64,000 bases of DNA from CAIKZY01 sp044374195. Lineage in GTDB: Bacteria > Actinomycetota > Actinomycetes > S36-B12. Of the stretch, positions 1 through 9,094 are shown one piece after another. The stretch is from positions 1-64,000 of the forward strand of contig JBILOY010000011.1 of the NCBI GenBank assembly GCA_044374195.1, read 5' to 3'. How positions within the stretch are numbered: position 1 is the stretch's first letter; the number at the start of each line of letters is the position of its first letter. A program made the translations under genes and the position numbers. The notes beneath the pieces were generated by a model that was given only the letters and a program-made list of their open reading frames with translations, searched no databases and was not told the origin of the DNA.

Positions 1-639
1 CGCCTTGGCGACCTTCTCCGCCTTGATCTGGGCAGGCGACTTCCAGCAGAGCCCGCTCCAGTGGCTCTTGCCACGACCGTCGCGCCAGATGGTGAAGAAC
101 GCGCGGTCCTGCCAATAGCGATTCCATTGAACGACCGGGGTCTTGCGCAGCTTGGCAAGAATTCGCACGCCCTCGTCGCCGAACTGCTTTCGCACAGCCG
201 GCTGCATCATCCAGGTTGCGCCACGGGCTAGACCGCGGTTCATCTGGTAGGCACCCTGATAAACGCCTCCCGAGGATCGGGCCTTGTAGTTGCCATGACT
301 CTCGCGCTTGGCAATACAGATGCGGTGCTTCTCGGCCTTGGCGCTAAACCAGGAGCCGCGGTACAGGCTCGGTCGGATTCCGTACCGGTCGCGGGAGAGA
401 CCGAGGCCCCGGGCATAGTTGCGCTCGCGCTCGATGGCTGAGGTCTGCGCGGTTCTGGAGACGTTTTGCGAGCTCACGGCAGGCGTCTCGGCAGTGTCGG
501 GGTTCGGCACGGGGGTCACGTTGGAGGTCGTGGCGCTATCTGCCTCGGCGGCTGCGACAACAGGAGCGAGCACCGCACCGAGGCCAAAGGCCCCGAGGGT
601 GAACAGCGCCACTGTGGCGGACTGCAGCCGGCTGAACAT
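1..639 (-). CDS. Secreted Rpf-like / transglycosylase-like cell-wall hydrolase (3' end beyond window)
   Basis: The reading frame starts at an ATG at 639 preceded by a strong GGAGGTGTC ribosome site and runs off the left edge after 213 codons. Residues 1-34 are an Ala/Leu-rich signal peptide, followed by a Ser/Thr/Pro-rich linker to about residue 75. The domain from about residue 105 contains CIAKRESHGNY, GGVYQGAYQMN and WQDRAFFTIW. These match the lysozyme-like fold shared by resuscitation-promoting factors and actinobacterial transglycosylase-like proteins, with the Glu of RES as the likely catalytic acid. It should act outside the membrane on peptidoglycan glycan strands. No G5 or DUF348 domain is visible in the part present. 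The C-terminal end is not in the window, so the exact subfamily is open. Confidence 0.75.
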   Translation of the reverse strand, partial: MFSRLQSATVALFTLGAFGLGAVLAPVVAAAEADSATTSNVTPVPNPDTAETPAVSSQNVSRTAQTSAIERERNYARGLGLSRDRYGIRPSLYRGSWFSAKAEKHRICIAKRESHGNYKARSSGGVYQGAYQMNRGLARGATWMMQPAVRKQFGDEGVRILAKLRKTPVVQWNRYWQDRAFFTIWRDGRGKSHWSGLCWKSPAQIKAEKVAKA

Positions 640-862
640 GACACCTCCAGTTGAGGTCATCGAGGAACTCGATAACCCCCCTACGGTGCCTAAGAATTCC
701 CGATCTGTCACCTTCGACGTGACGTGAAAAGCCCGAGGTTCAGGAGGATAAATCGGATATTTCAGACTTCAGTCGTCGTAATCTAGGGGGGCAGAATCGT
801 CTTAAGTGACGGTGGTCACATTCATGGATTAATCGCTGGCTTCGATCTGTGACAATTACGAC

Positions 863-2068
863 ATGAGCATCCAGGCTGCCGTCATTGACCCGGACCTGCC
901 CCGTCTTTTCCTGGAGTTCGGGCTACTTCTCCTGGCACTCGGTCTGCTCACGAGGTTCGCCCACCGCCTGGGAATTTCCTCGGTGCCCTTTTACCTCCTG
1001 GGCGGCCTCGCGGTCGGTAAAGGGGGTGTCGTCGGCATCGATGCCGAGGGGACATTCATCCCCACCATCGCCGAGCTCGGGGTCGTGCTTCTCCTGCTGC
1101 TCCTGGGCCTGGAGTACTCCGGCAGGCAGATCCTCACCACCGCCAAAGACCAGTCACGCTCCGGCCTGATCGATCTCGTCGTGAATTTCATCCCCGGGGC
1201 AGTTGCTGCCCTGATCTTCGGCTGGGGCTTCGCGGGCGCCCTCGCACTCGGTGGCGTCACCTACATCTCATCCTCGGGAATCGTCTCGCAGGTAGTGCGT
1301 GATCTGCGCTGGCGCCGCAACCCCGAGACCGCGCCCGTCGTCAGCATCCTCGTCATGGAAGACCTGGTCATGGCGCCGTACCTTCCCGTGCTCACGGTGG
1401 TTCTCACCGGCGCGGGGTTAGCGACGGGACTCATCCAGACCGGCGTAGCACTTGCCGTCGTGGCCGTCGTACTGCTCATCTCTATCCGCAGCGAGTCCTG
1501 GGGCACTCGACTTTTCATCGGAACCAATCCGACCGGGCTCCTTCTCGTCGTCTTTGGTGCCGCCGTCGCAGCGGCAGGTCTCGCCGGACTCGTGTCGTTC
1601 TCACCTGCAGTAGCAGCCTTCCTGGTCGGACTTCTCCTGACCGGTGAGGTAGCAGAGGCCGCTCGACGGCGACTTGACCCACTGCGCGAGGTACTTGCCG
1701 CCGTGTTCTTCACCTACTTCGGTCTCTCGACAGATCCCGCAGACCTTCCAGCCGTGCTTCTCCCAGCGTTCGTGCTCGCGGTCATCACCATCGCTACGAA
1801 GTACTTCACCGGTTGGTATGCCGCACGGACAATCGGTGCGACCGCAATCGGTCGACTACGAGCCGGCGCGCTGCTGAGCTCGCGCGGTGAGTTCAGCATC
1901 GTCATTGCCGGGCTTGCTGCCGCTTCGACGGTTCTCCCGCCCCAGTTCCAAGCGTTCGTAGCCGCCTATGTGCTGATCACGGCAACCGCAGGTCCGCTAC
2001 TGGCTCGATTCTCCGAACCCTGGGGCTGGCGCATCCAGCAGCGCAACCATGCACGGAATGAATCCTGA
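863..2068 (+). CDS. CPA2-family cation:proton antiporter (KefB/GerN-like)
   Basis: A 401-residue membrane protein made almost entirely of hydrophobic helices (about 11-12), with the CPA2 pattern of a short N-terminal helix pair (LLALGLLTRFAHRLG), a glycine-rich second helix pair (YLLGGLAVG) and late segments such as SRGEFSIVIAG. Such proteins exchange Na+ or K+ for H+ across the cytoplasmic membrane. The C-terminal TrkA-N/TrkA-C regulatory domains of KefB/KefC are missing, so it is a transport-domain-only version. The stop codon abuts the end of the convergent phoH-like gene with no gap. The ion specificity cannot be read from the sequence. Confidence 0.85.
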   Translation: MSIQAAVIDPDLPRLFLEFGLLLLALGLLTRFAHRLGISSVPFYLLGGLAVGKGGVVGIDAEGTFIPTIAELGVVLLLLLLGLEYSGRQILTTAKDQSRSGLIDLVVNFIPGAVAALIFGWGFAGALALGGVTYISSSGIVSQVVRDLRWRRNPETAPVVSILVMEDLVMAPYLPVLTVVLTGAGLATGLIQTGVALAVVAVVLLISIRSESWGTRLFIGTNPTGLLLVVFGAAVAAAGLAGLVSFSPAVAAFLVGLLLTGEVAEAARRRLDPLREVLAAVFFTYFGLSTDPADLPAVLLPAFVLAVITIATKYFTGWYAARTIGATAIGRLRAGALLSSRGEFSIVIAGLAAASTVLPPQFQAFVAAYVLITATAGPLLARFSEPWGWRIQQRNHARNES

Positions 2069-3370
2069 TCAGATCTGGATGTCCTCGAGCATCTCGGTGA
2101 CAAGCGCCGCGATCGGCGAACGCTCTGAACGGGTGAGAGTTATGTGCGCGAAGAGCGGGTGACCCTTGAGCTTCTCGACCACGGCGACGACACCGTCGTG
2201 GCGACCGACGCGCAGGTTGTCGCGCTGAGCAACATCGTGGGTGAGCACGACCCGGCTGTCCTTGCCGATACGCGAGAGCACGGTCAGCAGCACATTGCGC
2301 TCCAGTGACTGCGCCTCGTCGACGATGACGAAGGCATCGTGAAGCGAGCGTCCGCGAATATGGGTGAGGGGCAAGACCTCGAGCATCCCGCGATCGACGA
2401 TCTCTTCGACGACCTCCTGGGTCGTGATGGCGCTCAGGGTGTCGTAGACCGCCTGGCCCCACGGCCCCATTTTCTCCTGCTCGCTGCCCGGCAGATAGCC
2501 AAGCTCTTGGCCACCCACGGCAAAGAGCGGACGGAAGACCATGACCTTGCGATGCTGCTGGCGCTCAAGCACTGCCTCCAGGCCGGCGCACAGGGCCAGT
2601 GCACTCTTGCCGGTACCTGCGCGGCCGCCGAGTGAGACGATGCCGATCTCGGGATCCATCAAGATGTCGAGGGCGATGCGCTGCTCGGCGCTGCGGCCGT
2701 GGATGCCGAACGCCTCGCGGTCACCGCGCACCAGGCGCACGCGCTTATCCGCGGTCACGCGGCCGAGGGCACTACCCCGATCCGACATCATCACCAGGCC
2801 GGTGTTGACGGGCAGGTCGATTGCTTCGTCGACATCGACGATGTTCTCTTCGTACATCGTGTCGATGGTGTCGGAGGAGACGTCCAGCTCGACTATGCCG
2901 GTGTAGCCGGACGCGACGACGAGCTCCGCGCGATACTCCTCCGCGGTCAGGCCTACCGCCGAAGCCTTGACGCGCATCGGGAGGTCCTTGCTCACCAGGA
3001 TCACGTCGCGACCATCAACAGAAAGATTGCGCGCAACGGCCAGAATGCGAGTGTCATTGTCGCCAAGGCGCAAGCCGCTCGGCAGGATCATCGGATCGCT
3101 GTGGTTCAGCTCGATGTGAACGGTGCCACCCGCGTCGCCGACTGACATTGGCTCGTCAATGCGGCCATGCGCAATGCGCAATTCATCAAGCAGCCGAAGC
3201 GCGTGCCGCGCGAAGTAACCGAGTTCAGGATGACTGCGTTTTGCCTCGAGCTCTGTGACGACGACCACCGGGATAACGACGTGATGCTCATCGAACCGCA
3301 GGAGTGCTCGCGGGTCAGACAGCAGTACGGACGTATCGAGGACGTAAGTGCGGCGGTCTGCCTTGGGCAC
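2069..3370 (-). CDS. PhoH2-type protein: PIN domain fused to PhoH ATPase
   Basis: The 433-residue product begins with a PIN-type nuclease domain (residues 8-140; acidic residues D12 in LDTSV, E40 in VTELEAKR and D104/D106 in GDND) and ends with a PhoH-family P-loop ATPase (Walker A GGRAGTGKS at 248-256, Walker B VIVDEAQ near 348-354). In mycobacterial PhoH2 this fusion behaves as an ATP-dependent RNA helicase and ribonuclease, so a role in RNA turnover is likely. The start is GTG at 3370 with an AGGAGG ribosome site at 3378-3383, so the message is leadered. It lies convergent to the antiporter gene. Confidence 0.9.
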   Translation of the reverse strand: MPKADRRTYVLDTSVLLSDPRALLRFDEHHVVIPVVVVTELEAKRSHPELGYFARHALRLLDELRIAHGRIDEPMSVGDAGGTVHIELNHSDPMILPSGLRLGDNDTRILAVARNLSVDGRDVILVSKDLPMRVKASAVGLTAEEYRAELVVASGYTGIVELDVSSDTIDTMYEENIVDVDEAIDLPVNTGLVMMSDRGSALGRVTADKRVRLVRGDREAFGIHGRSAEQRIALDILMDPEIGIVSLGGRAGTGKSALALCAGLEAVLERQQHRKVMVFRPLFAVGGQELGYLPGSEQEKMGPWGQAVYDTLSAITTQEVVEEIVDRGMLEVLPLTHIRGRSLHDAFVIVDEAQSLERNVLLTVLSRIGKDSRVVLTHDVAQRDNLRVGRHDGVVAVVEKLKGHPLFAHITLTRSERSPIAALVTEMLEDIQI

Positions 3371-3519
3371 GAGGGGCCTCCTGGTGGGCCACCGTCGGGT
3401 GCGCCCGAGTGTCGGTTACGAGTCAGCGGCTGCTGGCTCTGCCCTGACGCTAGGACTGCCTACCTCCCGCTGACCCCCGACACGCCGCGCGTGAAAGTGA
3501 GCACGAGGTTGCGCCCAGG

Positions 3520-4281
3520 TTACGTGCCGTAGCGGCGGTTGCGGTCAGCAAAGGCACGCATGGCACGCAGAAAGTCGACGTGCCGGAAATCTGGCCAGTA
3601 GGCCTCGCAGAAGTAGAACTCGGAGTGGGCGCTCTGCCACAGCAAGAAGCCCGAGAGTCGCTGCTCGCCCGAGGTGCGAATCACGAGGTCGGGATCGGGC
3701 TGGCCGCTCGTGTACAGGTGCTGGGCAATGTGATCGACATCGATGAGCTGCGCGAGCTCATCGAGCGTGGTGCCTGCGGTCGCATGCTCAGTGATCAGCG
3801 CCTTGACGGCATCGACGACCTCACGGCGACCGCCGTAACCGACCGCGACATTGACGAGTGAGCCGTCAATTCCTGCGGTGGCCCGCTCGGCCTCCTTGAG
3901 CAATGCCTGGGTCTGCTGGGGCAGTGTGTCGAGAGCTCCCACCGGATGCAGCCGCCACTTCCCCTGGCCTACGAGATCGGAGACTGTGTCTTCGATGATG
4001 CCGAGAAGTGCGGTGAGCTCTGGCTCAGGGCGATTGAGATTGTCGGTCGAGAGCAGCCACAACGTGACGACCTCGACACCGGCCTCATCGCACCAGCCGA
4101 GGAAGTCGACGATCTTGGCGGCGCCCGCGCGATGACCTGCCGACGAAGACGAACCCTGCGCCTCGGCCCAGCGGCGGTTGCCATCGAGGATCACGCCTAC
4201 GTGACGTGGGCGACGCTCCGGGGGTATCTGCGCCATGAGACGACGCTCGTACACGCCATAGAGAACATCGGAGAGACCCAC
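3520..4281 (-). CDS. uppS: Short-chain cis-prenyltransferase (Z-isoprenyl diphosphate synthase)
   Basis: A 253-residue cis-prenyltransferase. HVGVILDGNRRWAE carries the catalytic Asp (D33) that binds Mg-diphosphate, and RTSGEQRLSGFLLWQ with the C-terminal RHVDFLRAMRAF is the family end. It condenses isopentenyl diphosphate in the Z configuration, giving precursors for polyprenyl phosphate carriers of cell-wall sugars. The C-terminal text resembles the mycobacterial short-chain Z-farnesyl diphosphate synthase (Rv1086) more than decaprenyl synthase, a comparison from memory. The start is GTG; TAACCT (4288-4293, read on the minus strand) ends six bases upstream, which suggests a leaderless message. 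Confidence 0.9.
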   Translation of the reverse strand: MGLSDVLYGVYERRLMAQIPPERRPRHVGVILDGNRRWAEAQGSSSSAGHRAGAAKIVDFLGWCDEAGVEVVTLWLLSTDNLNRPEPELTALLGIIEDTVSDLVGQGKWRLHPVGALDTLPQQTQALLKEAERATAGIDGSLVNVAVGYGGRREVVDAVKALITEHATAGTTLDELAQLIDVDHIAQHLYTSGQPDPDLVIRTSGEQRLSGFLLWQSAHSEFYFCEAYWPDFRHVDFLRAMRAFADRNRRYGT

Positions 4282-4296
4282 GCCCGAAGGTTACCT

Positions 4297-6303
4297 CTAA
4301 AGGGCCTCGAGCCGAGCCCGCATGGATGATGCCTCGGTCACGGGAGCTGTGCAGACGAATCCGCGACAGATGTAGGCCGCAGCCTTGCCGTCGACGAGCG
4401 GCCGATCACGCATCAACGGCACATCGAGATCGCCCCAGGCAACGACGGTTCCCGGCAATGGCACGAAGCGCGCAGCCGCGAGCAGGTCAGCGAAACCATC
4501 GTCATCCGGGCCACCGGCGACAGCGATCTCGACAGGCCCCGCAATCAGCGCAGAAGCTGCCACTAATCCCCAGCCCGCCACGCGAGGTGCACGCCCGGCC
4601 AGCATGGTGACGATGCGCAGTGACTCCTCTGCGATCACCCGATACTCAGTCAAGCCGGTGAGTGCAGAGTAGGTGACGCACGCATTCGCCACCGCAAACC
4701 AGCCCGAGGGTTCCGCGTTGTCGGACGGATCACGCGGGCGAATGATCAGCTGCTCAGCATCATCAGCCGTGTCGTAGAAACCGCCCTCGTCATCAGCGAA
4801 GTGCTGGATCGCGACATCGAGCAGCAGACCGGCAAACATCAGCCATTCGTCGTTGCCGGTCGCTTGGTAGAGCGCAAGCAAACCCTCGGCGACACTTCCG
4901 TAGTCGTCGAGTACGCCGGCGCTGTTTCCGGCATGACCATCTCGCGAGGTGCGCGCCAGACGATCATCGCCGGCTGCGCCCAGATGCACGGAGATCAGCA
5001 AATCAGCAGCCTCTGCTGCCGCCTCAATCCAGGCCGGCTCGTTGAGCAGAACGCCCGCGTCAGCGAGCGCAGCAATCGCCAGGCCATTCCACGAAGCCAC
5101 CACCTTGTCATCGCGGCCGGGGTGAACTCGTGTCGCGCGTGCAGCGAACAGCGTCGAGCGAATGCGAGTCCAGCGTCCGAGATCCGACGAGTCATGAAGC
5201 ATCTGCAGGGTCGAGGAGCCGTGCTCGAAAGTGCCCTGGGGCGTGACCTCGAGTAGTTCGGCCGCCCAGGTGCCATCAGCCTCGCCCAGAACCTCGATGA
5301 GCTCTGCCGGTGTCCAGGCATAGAACTTGCCCTCGACGCCCTCACTGTCGGCGTCGAGGGCAGCCGCGAAGGCTCCCTCGGCGGTACGCATGTCGCGAAG
5401 CAAGAACTCGGCGGTCTCACGCACGATGCGATGAGCGAGCGGATCAGCAGTCAGCCGGTACCAGTGGGCGTAGACGCGAAGCAGCAGAGCGTTGTCGTAC
5501 AGCATCTTCTCGAAGTGAGGCACCACCCAGCCGGCATCGACGCTGTAACGGGCGAAGCCACCGCCAAGCTGGTCGTAGATGCCCCCGCGCGCCATCGCCT
5601 CGAGAGTCGCAGAGGCCATCAGGTAGCCCTCGCCGACTCCGGTTCGAGCCGCCTCGCGGAGCAAGAACTCCAGGATCATCGATGGCGGGAACTTCGGCGC
5701 TCCACCGAGACCTCCGTTCACCGAATCGAATTCGCGCGTGAGAAGCTCAACAGCCTGCGCCAGCACTGCAGCATCGGGTAGTTCGTCATCCGACTGCAGC
5801 AGGCGACGCTCACCGAGAGCGCTACCGATGCGATCGGCCGCCGCGATGACATCCCCGCGACCTGTCTTCCAGGCTTCGGAGATCCCGGTCATCAGCTGCG
5901 GGAAGGACGGCATGCCATGTGCGGGCCGGGGCGGGAAGTACGTGCCTGCGTAGAACGGACGCGCCTCGTGATCGATGAACACGCTCATCGGCCAACCGCC
6001 GTGGCCGGTCAGCGCGACAGTGGCGTCCATGTAGACCGAGTCGACATCGGGCCGCTCCTCGCGATCGACCTTGATCGACACGAAGTTCTCATTGAGGTAC
6101 TCGGCCATCGCGTCGTTCTCGAAGCACTCATGGGCCATCACGTGACACCAATGGCACGCGCTGTAGCCAATCGACAAGAAGATCGGCACGTCGCGGCGGC
6201 GAGCCTCCTCGAATGCCTCCGGCGACCACTCCCACCAGTCGACCGGATTATCGGCATGCTGCTGGAGATAGGGGGACGTCGAGTTCGCGAGGCGGTTGGT
6301 CAC
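4297..6303 (-). CDS. Thioredoxin-domain protein of the YyaL/DUF255 family
   Basis: A 668-residue cytosolic protein that opens with the hallmark NRLANSTSPYLQQHADNPV, followed by a thioredoxin-like domain with the active-site motif SACHWCHVMAHE around residues 49-60. The rest (from about 200) is an (alpha/alpha)6 six-hairpin region with GGAPKFPP, GGIYDQLGGGFARYSVD and PHFEKMLYDNA. The family is conserved from bacteria to man (spermatogenesis-associated protein 20). Its substrate is not established and may involve sugar or redox chemistry. The length is normal for the family. A GTG start at 6303 is used. In M. tuberculosis the homologue (Rv1084) also lies close to mca and the cis-prenyltransferase gene, matching this order. 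Confidence 0.88.
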   Translation of the reverse strand: MTNRLANSTSPYLQQHADNPVDWWEWSPEAFEEARRRDVPIFLSIGYSACHWCHVMAHECFENDAMAEYLNENFVSIKVDREERPDVDSVYMDATVALTGHGGWPMSVFIDHEARPFYAGTYFPPRPAHGMPSFPQLMTGISEAWKTGRGDVIAAADRIGSALGERRLLQSDDELPDAAVLAQAVELLTREFDSVNGGLGGAPKFPPSMILEFLLREAARTGVGEGYLMASATLEAMARGGIYDQLGGGFARYSVDAGWVVPHFEKMLYDNALLLRVYAHWYRLTADPLAHRIVRETAEFLLRDMRTAEGAFAAALDADSEGVEGKFYAWTPAELIEVLGEADGTWAAELLEVTPQGTFEHGSSTLQMLHDSSDLGRWTRIRSTLFAARATRVHPGRDDKVVASWNGLAIAALADAGVLLNEPAWIEAAAEAADLLISVHLGAAGDDRLARTSRDGHAGNSAGVLDDYGSVAEGLLALYQATGNDEWLMFAGLLLDVAIQHFADDEGGFYDTADDAEQLIIRPRDPSDNAEPSGWFAVANACVTYSALTGLTEYRVIAEESLRIVTMLAGRAPRVAGWGLVAASALIAGPVEIAVAGGPDDDGFADLLAAARFVPLPGTVVAWGDLDVPLMRDRPLVDGKAAAYICRGFVCTAPVTEASSMRARLEAL

Positions 6304-6349
6304 CAGATCATTCTTTCGTGCCCAAGCAGGGCCGCACTTCAGGCCCAGG

Positions 6350-6793
6350 TCAGCCGGCGCGCAGGATCAACAGGAACTGCCCGCCACCGGGATCGATCTT
6401 CGTCGAGAGAGCGAGATCGGGTGCGAAGCGCGAGAGACGATCGACGAGCCACGCGGCCGCCTCGTCGGCATCAGCCTGACTCGGGCACCGGGCCACGACC
6501 TCCTGGCCACCCTTACGTGCGAGACGGTCTACGACAGCTACCAGCGGAGCCGGATCCACGACGAAGATCTCAGTCGACCACGGCACCACAGGAGCGACCT
6601 TGCCCTTGCGCGTATTGCACGACCGATGCGCGAGTCGTTCTACTCCGGCCTTGGCCTTCTTGTCCTTCGAGATGAGCCCGGAGTCGACACTCGGCCCGCG
6701 ATCGGCATTAGCGGAAGCATCAGGGTCGACGGGCTCGTCGCACAGCCAGCATCGCCAGCCATCGCGTTCGCCCACCTCATTGAGATCACTCAT
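6350..6793 (-). CDS. Small HNH-like zinc-binding protein
   Basis: A 147-residue protein with an N-terminal treble-clef-like cysteine pattern: RDGWRCWLCDEPVDPD (C15, C18) and, some 40 residues on, LAHRSCNTRKGK. The AHxxCNxRKG end is typical of HNH endonucleases, but the usual DHxxP first His motif is replaced by a DRGPS stretch, so catalytic activity is doubtful. The C-terminal half (FVVDPAPLVAVVDRLARKGG onward) has no motif I recognise. A minus-strand TAGCCT at 6800-6805 ends six bases before the ATG, indicating a leaderless promoter divergent from lysE. I do not know its function. Confidence 0.7.
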   Translation of the reverse strand: MSDLNEVGERDGWRCWLCDEPVDPDASANADRGPSVDSGLISKDKKAKAGVERLAHRSCNTRKGKVAPVVPWSTEIFVVDPAPLVAVVDRLARKGGQEVVARCPSQADADEAAAWLVDRLSRFAPDLALSTKIDPGGGQFLLILRAG

Positions 6794-6838
6794 AACGTCA
6801 GGCTATGGGGTCTGTCGACGATGCCCTAACCTCGACGA

Positions 6839-7444
6839 GTGCATGCCGCCCTTCCTGGCCTCCTGGCCGGACTCACCTTGATCATCGCGATCGGCGCGCA
6901 GAATGCCTTTGTTCTACGTCTCGGGCTCGCTCGCAATCACGTAGGCGCAGCCGTTGCGATCTGCGCAGTATCAGATGCACTGCTCATTGCGGCCGGTATC
7001 GGTGGCCTCGGTGCAATCGTCCGCGGAGTCCCCGCCGCTCTCGTGGTGCTCAAATGGATCGGTATTGCCTACCTGACCTGGTACGCGATCAAGAGCTTCC
7101 GAAGTGCTGCGCATCCTGAAGTCTTGCTGCCGAGTGATCAACAGTCACGCAGCCTGCGCTCAGTAATCGCAATGACCTTGGCGTTCACGTTCTTGAATCC
7201 GCACGTGTATCTCGACACCGTGCTCTTGCTCGGCTCCATCGGCAATCAGTACCGCCCTGATCAGTGGTGGTTCGCACTGGGCGCCGGTTGCGCGAGCATC
7301 CTGTGGTTCTGCTCGCTGGGTTTCGGCGCGCGAGCTGCAGCGCGACTCATGTCGCGGCCGAATACCTGGCGCATCCTCGACATCACCATTGGCGTCTTGA
7401 TGCTGCTCATTGCAATCCGATTGCTGTTCTCCGATCTCAGCTGA
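6839..7444 (+). CDS. LysE/ArgO-family amino-acid exporter
   Basis: A 201-residue inner-membrane protein with about six helices. The N-terminal GLTLIIAIGAQNAFVLRLGLARNH is the LysE/ArgO signature, and FTFLNPHVYLDTVLLLGSIG carries the conserved NPH motif. It should export basic amino acids (lysine or arginine) by proton or sodium coupling. The start is GTG at 6839. A TAACCT hexamer at 6827-6832 ends six bases before it and no ribosome site is present, so a leaderless transcript fits. The usual divergent LysG regulator is absent. The neighbour is instead the HNH-like gene. Confidence 0.9.
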   Translation: MHAALPGLLAGLTLIIAIGAQNAFVLRLGLARNHVGAAVAICAVSDALLIAAGIGGLGAIVRGVPAALVVLKWIGIAYLTWYAIKSFRSAAHPEVLLPSDQQSRSLRSVIAMTLAFTFLNPHVYLDTVLLLGSIGNQYRPDQWWFALGAGCASILWFCSLGFGARAAARLMSRPNTWRILDITIGVLMLLIAIRLLFSDLS

Positions 7445-7447
7445 GAA

Positions 7448-7999
7448 CTACCACCACTTCGTCGGATAAGTGCGGTCACCCAGGACTTTGTGGGCTGCCC
7501 ACGCGAGGAGCACCGCGGAGATCGCGGTGGCAATCAGCAACGGGTAGGCCGGCAATGCATCCCGCCACTCCGCTTCAGTCAGCACCGCCGTCATCGACAC
7601 CGCAACTGCGGGGGCATGAAATGCGCCTGCCGCGTGCATTACCAGCAGGGTGAGAAATGCCGCGATGATCGAGTTGAGCGGGCGTGACCCCGGAACGCAG
7701 GCCAAGCCAAGGCCGAAGAAGCCGGCAATGACATAGGCCACGACTACTCGCAGGGGCCTTGCGGATTTCGTGTTCGCCGTGGCAAACACGAGAGCGAAGG
7801 TGACGATCGGTGCCACGATCAACGGCGCGAGCGGGGTTCGCCCCATGTCGAGTAGGTGATAAATGCCGAACAGTAGGGCCATGCCGATCGTCTCGACGAG
7901 TACCAGCGGGATGAGCCGCTTGAGCGGCAGATGCGTGGCCGGATCAATGGGTCGAATGCGCTGGCGCCAGGTGTCTTGATGGTCTGCTGGATAGGGCAT
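7448..7999 (-). CDS. HPP-like four-helix membrane protein
   Basis: A 183-residue membrane protein with four to five hydrophobic segments. The spacing of LAPLIVAPIVTFALVF, SRPLNSIIAAFLTLLVM and AGAFHAPAVAVSMTAVLT resembles HPP-family integral membrane proteins, where HPPGGA sits before a helix; here the motif reads HAPAVA. Some plant and cyanobacterial HPP proteins transport nitrite, but no substrate can be assigned here. The ATG at 7999 has a minus-strand TAGCCT at 8006-8011 six bases upstream (leaderless). It is divergent from ung and convergent with lysE. Confidence 0.6.
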   Translation of the reverse strand: MPYPADHQDTWRQRIRPIDPATHLPLKRLIPLVLVETIGMALLFGIYHLLDMGRTPLAPLIVAPIVTFALVFATANTKSARPLRVVVAYVIAGFFGLGLACVPGSRPLNSIIAAFLTLLVMHAAGAFHAPAVAVSMTAVLTEAEWRDALPAYPLLIATAISAVLLAWAAHKVLGDRTYPTKWW

Positions 8000-8038
8000 G
8001 TCCTCAGGCTACTCGCGCCCTCGCACTAATCTTCGGTC

Positions 8039-8716
8039 GTGGCGAAGTCACTTGAAGAGCTCGTGCATCCGACCTGGGTGCCCGTGCTCGAACCTGAGCG
8101 CGAGACCCTCACTGTCATCGGCGAGTTCTTGCGCCAGGAGTTCGCGACAGGTCAGGCCTGGCTCCCGGCCGGCGACAACATCCTTCGCGCCTTCGCCAGG
8201 CCGCTTCCCGAGGTTCGCGTGTTGATCGTCGGTCAGGATCCGTATCCGACCCCAGGGCATGCGGTCGGGCTCTCCTTCTCCGTTGCCCCTGACGTACGTC
8301 CGATCCCCCGCAGCCTGCAGAACATCTACAAGGAACTTGAATCCGATCTCGGCATCGCTCGGCCGACCAACGGGGATCTCTCGCCGTGGGCTGATCAAGG
8401 AGTCCTCCTGCTCAACAGGGTGCTGACCGTTCGGTCCGGCGAGCCCGGGAGTCATCGCGGTATCGGCTGGGAGCGCATCACTGACGCGGCGATCGCGGGG
8501 CTGGTCGCGCGCGATGACGAACCGCTTGTCGCGATCTTGTGGGGCAAGGATGCCCAGACCCTCGAGGATTCCTTGCCCGATGTTCCGCTGATCATCAGCG
8601 CGCATCCGAGCCCAATGTCGGCTGATCGCGGATTCTTTGGATCGAGGCCGTTCAGTCGCGCGAATGAGTACCTGGAGGATCTCGGTGGAGATCCGGTCGA
8701 CTGGTCGCTGAGCTAG
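8039..8716 (+). CDS. ung: Uracil-DNA glycosylase, family 1
   Basis: A 225-residue enzyme that removes uracil from DNA and starts base-excision repair. The water-activating motif VLIVGQDPYPTPGHAVGLSF places the catalytic Asp at residue 67, and the minor-groove loop HPSPMSADRGFFGSRPFS is near the C terminus. Many family members have PYH; the PYP seen here is, from memory, usual in actinobacterial Ung. A GTG start at 8039 follows TAATCT (8027-8032) by six bases, again a leaderless arrangement. The stop codon overlaps the stop of the convergent DUF3817 gene by 4 bp. Confidence 0.96.
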   Translation: MAKSLEELVHPTWVPVLEPERETLTVIGEFLRQEFATGQAWLPAGDNILRAFARPLPEVRVLIVGQDPYPTPGHAVGLSFSVAPDVRPIPRSLQNIYKELESDLGIARPTNGDLSPWADQGVLLLNRVLTVRSGEPGSHRGIGWERITDAAIAGLVARDDEPLVAILWGKDAQTLEDSLPDVPLIISAHPSPMSADRGFFGSRPFSRANEYLEDLGGDPVDWSLS

Positions 8717-9084
8717 TTGCCCATTGACGCGTTGATACGTGCATCGACGTCGCGATGCGTGACCCGCTCGGCGACGAAGGACATGAACGGGATCGTTCCG
8801 GCCAGCAGGATTCCGAGGGTCTTGAGAATTCCGTAGCGCATTCGGAAGGCGAGATCGACACCAACGATCAGGTAGATGAAGTACAGCCAGCCGTGCGCGA
8901 TCCAGAGCACGCTGTAGGCGGCCGGCTTGGTCTCGTTGTCGGAGAAGAATCCCCAGACGGCTCCCCCGTCAGAGACCCACAGGATCCACAACAGCAGCAT
9001 CCACAGGAAGGCAAAGGCGAGGACAACGCCGGTGATCCAGGCCATGACCCGGTACCGGAGGGCTGCATTACGAAGCTTCTGCAT
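8713..9084 (-). CDS. DUF3817 membrane protein
   Basis: A 123-residue protein with three hydrophobic helices: VMAWITGVVLAFAFLWML, the HGWLYFIYLIVGVDLAF motif typical of DUF3817, and ILLAGTIPFMSFVAE. The family is conserved in actinobacteria and has no known function. I chose the ATG at 9084 because the similarity begins there (MQKLRNAALRYRV) and because a minus-strand TAGGCT at 9092-9097 ends seven bases upstream. A longer in-frame extension upstream is Arg/Pro-rich and not credible. The promoter box overlaps the stop codon of the kinase gene behind it. Confidence 0.85.
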   Translation of the reverse strand: MQKLRNAALRYRVMAWITGVVLAFAFLWMLLLWILWVSDGGAVWGFFSDNETKPAAYSVLWIAHGWLYFIYLIVGVDLAFRMRYGILKTLGILLAGTIPFMSFVAERVTHRDVDARINASMGN

Positions 9085-9094
9085 ACTCGCGAGC

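Noticed and set aside
640..862. c-di-AMP (ydaO-type) riboswitch upstream of the Rpf-like gene, as seen for many actinobacterial cell-wall hydrolases.
   Set aside because: I read the minus-strand leader and found only a small ATCGAG/CTCGAT hairpin before the ribosome site. The conserved ydaO core segments are not present.
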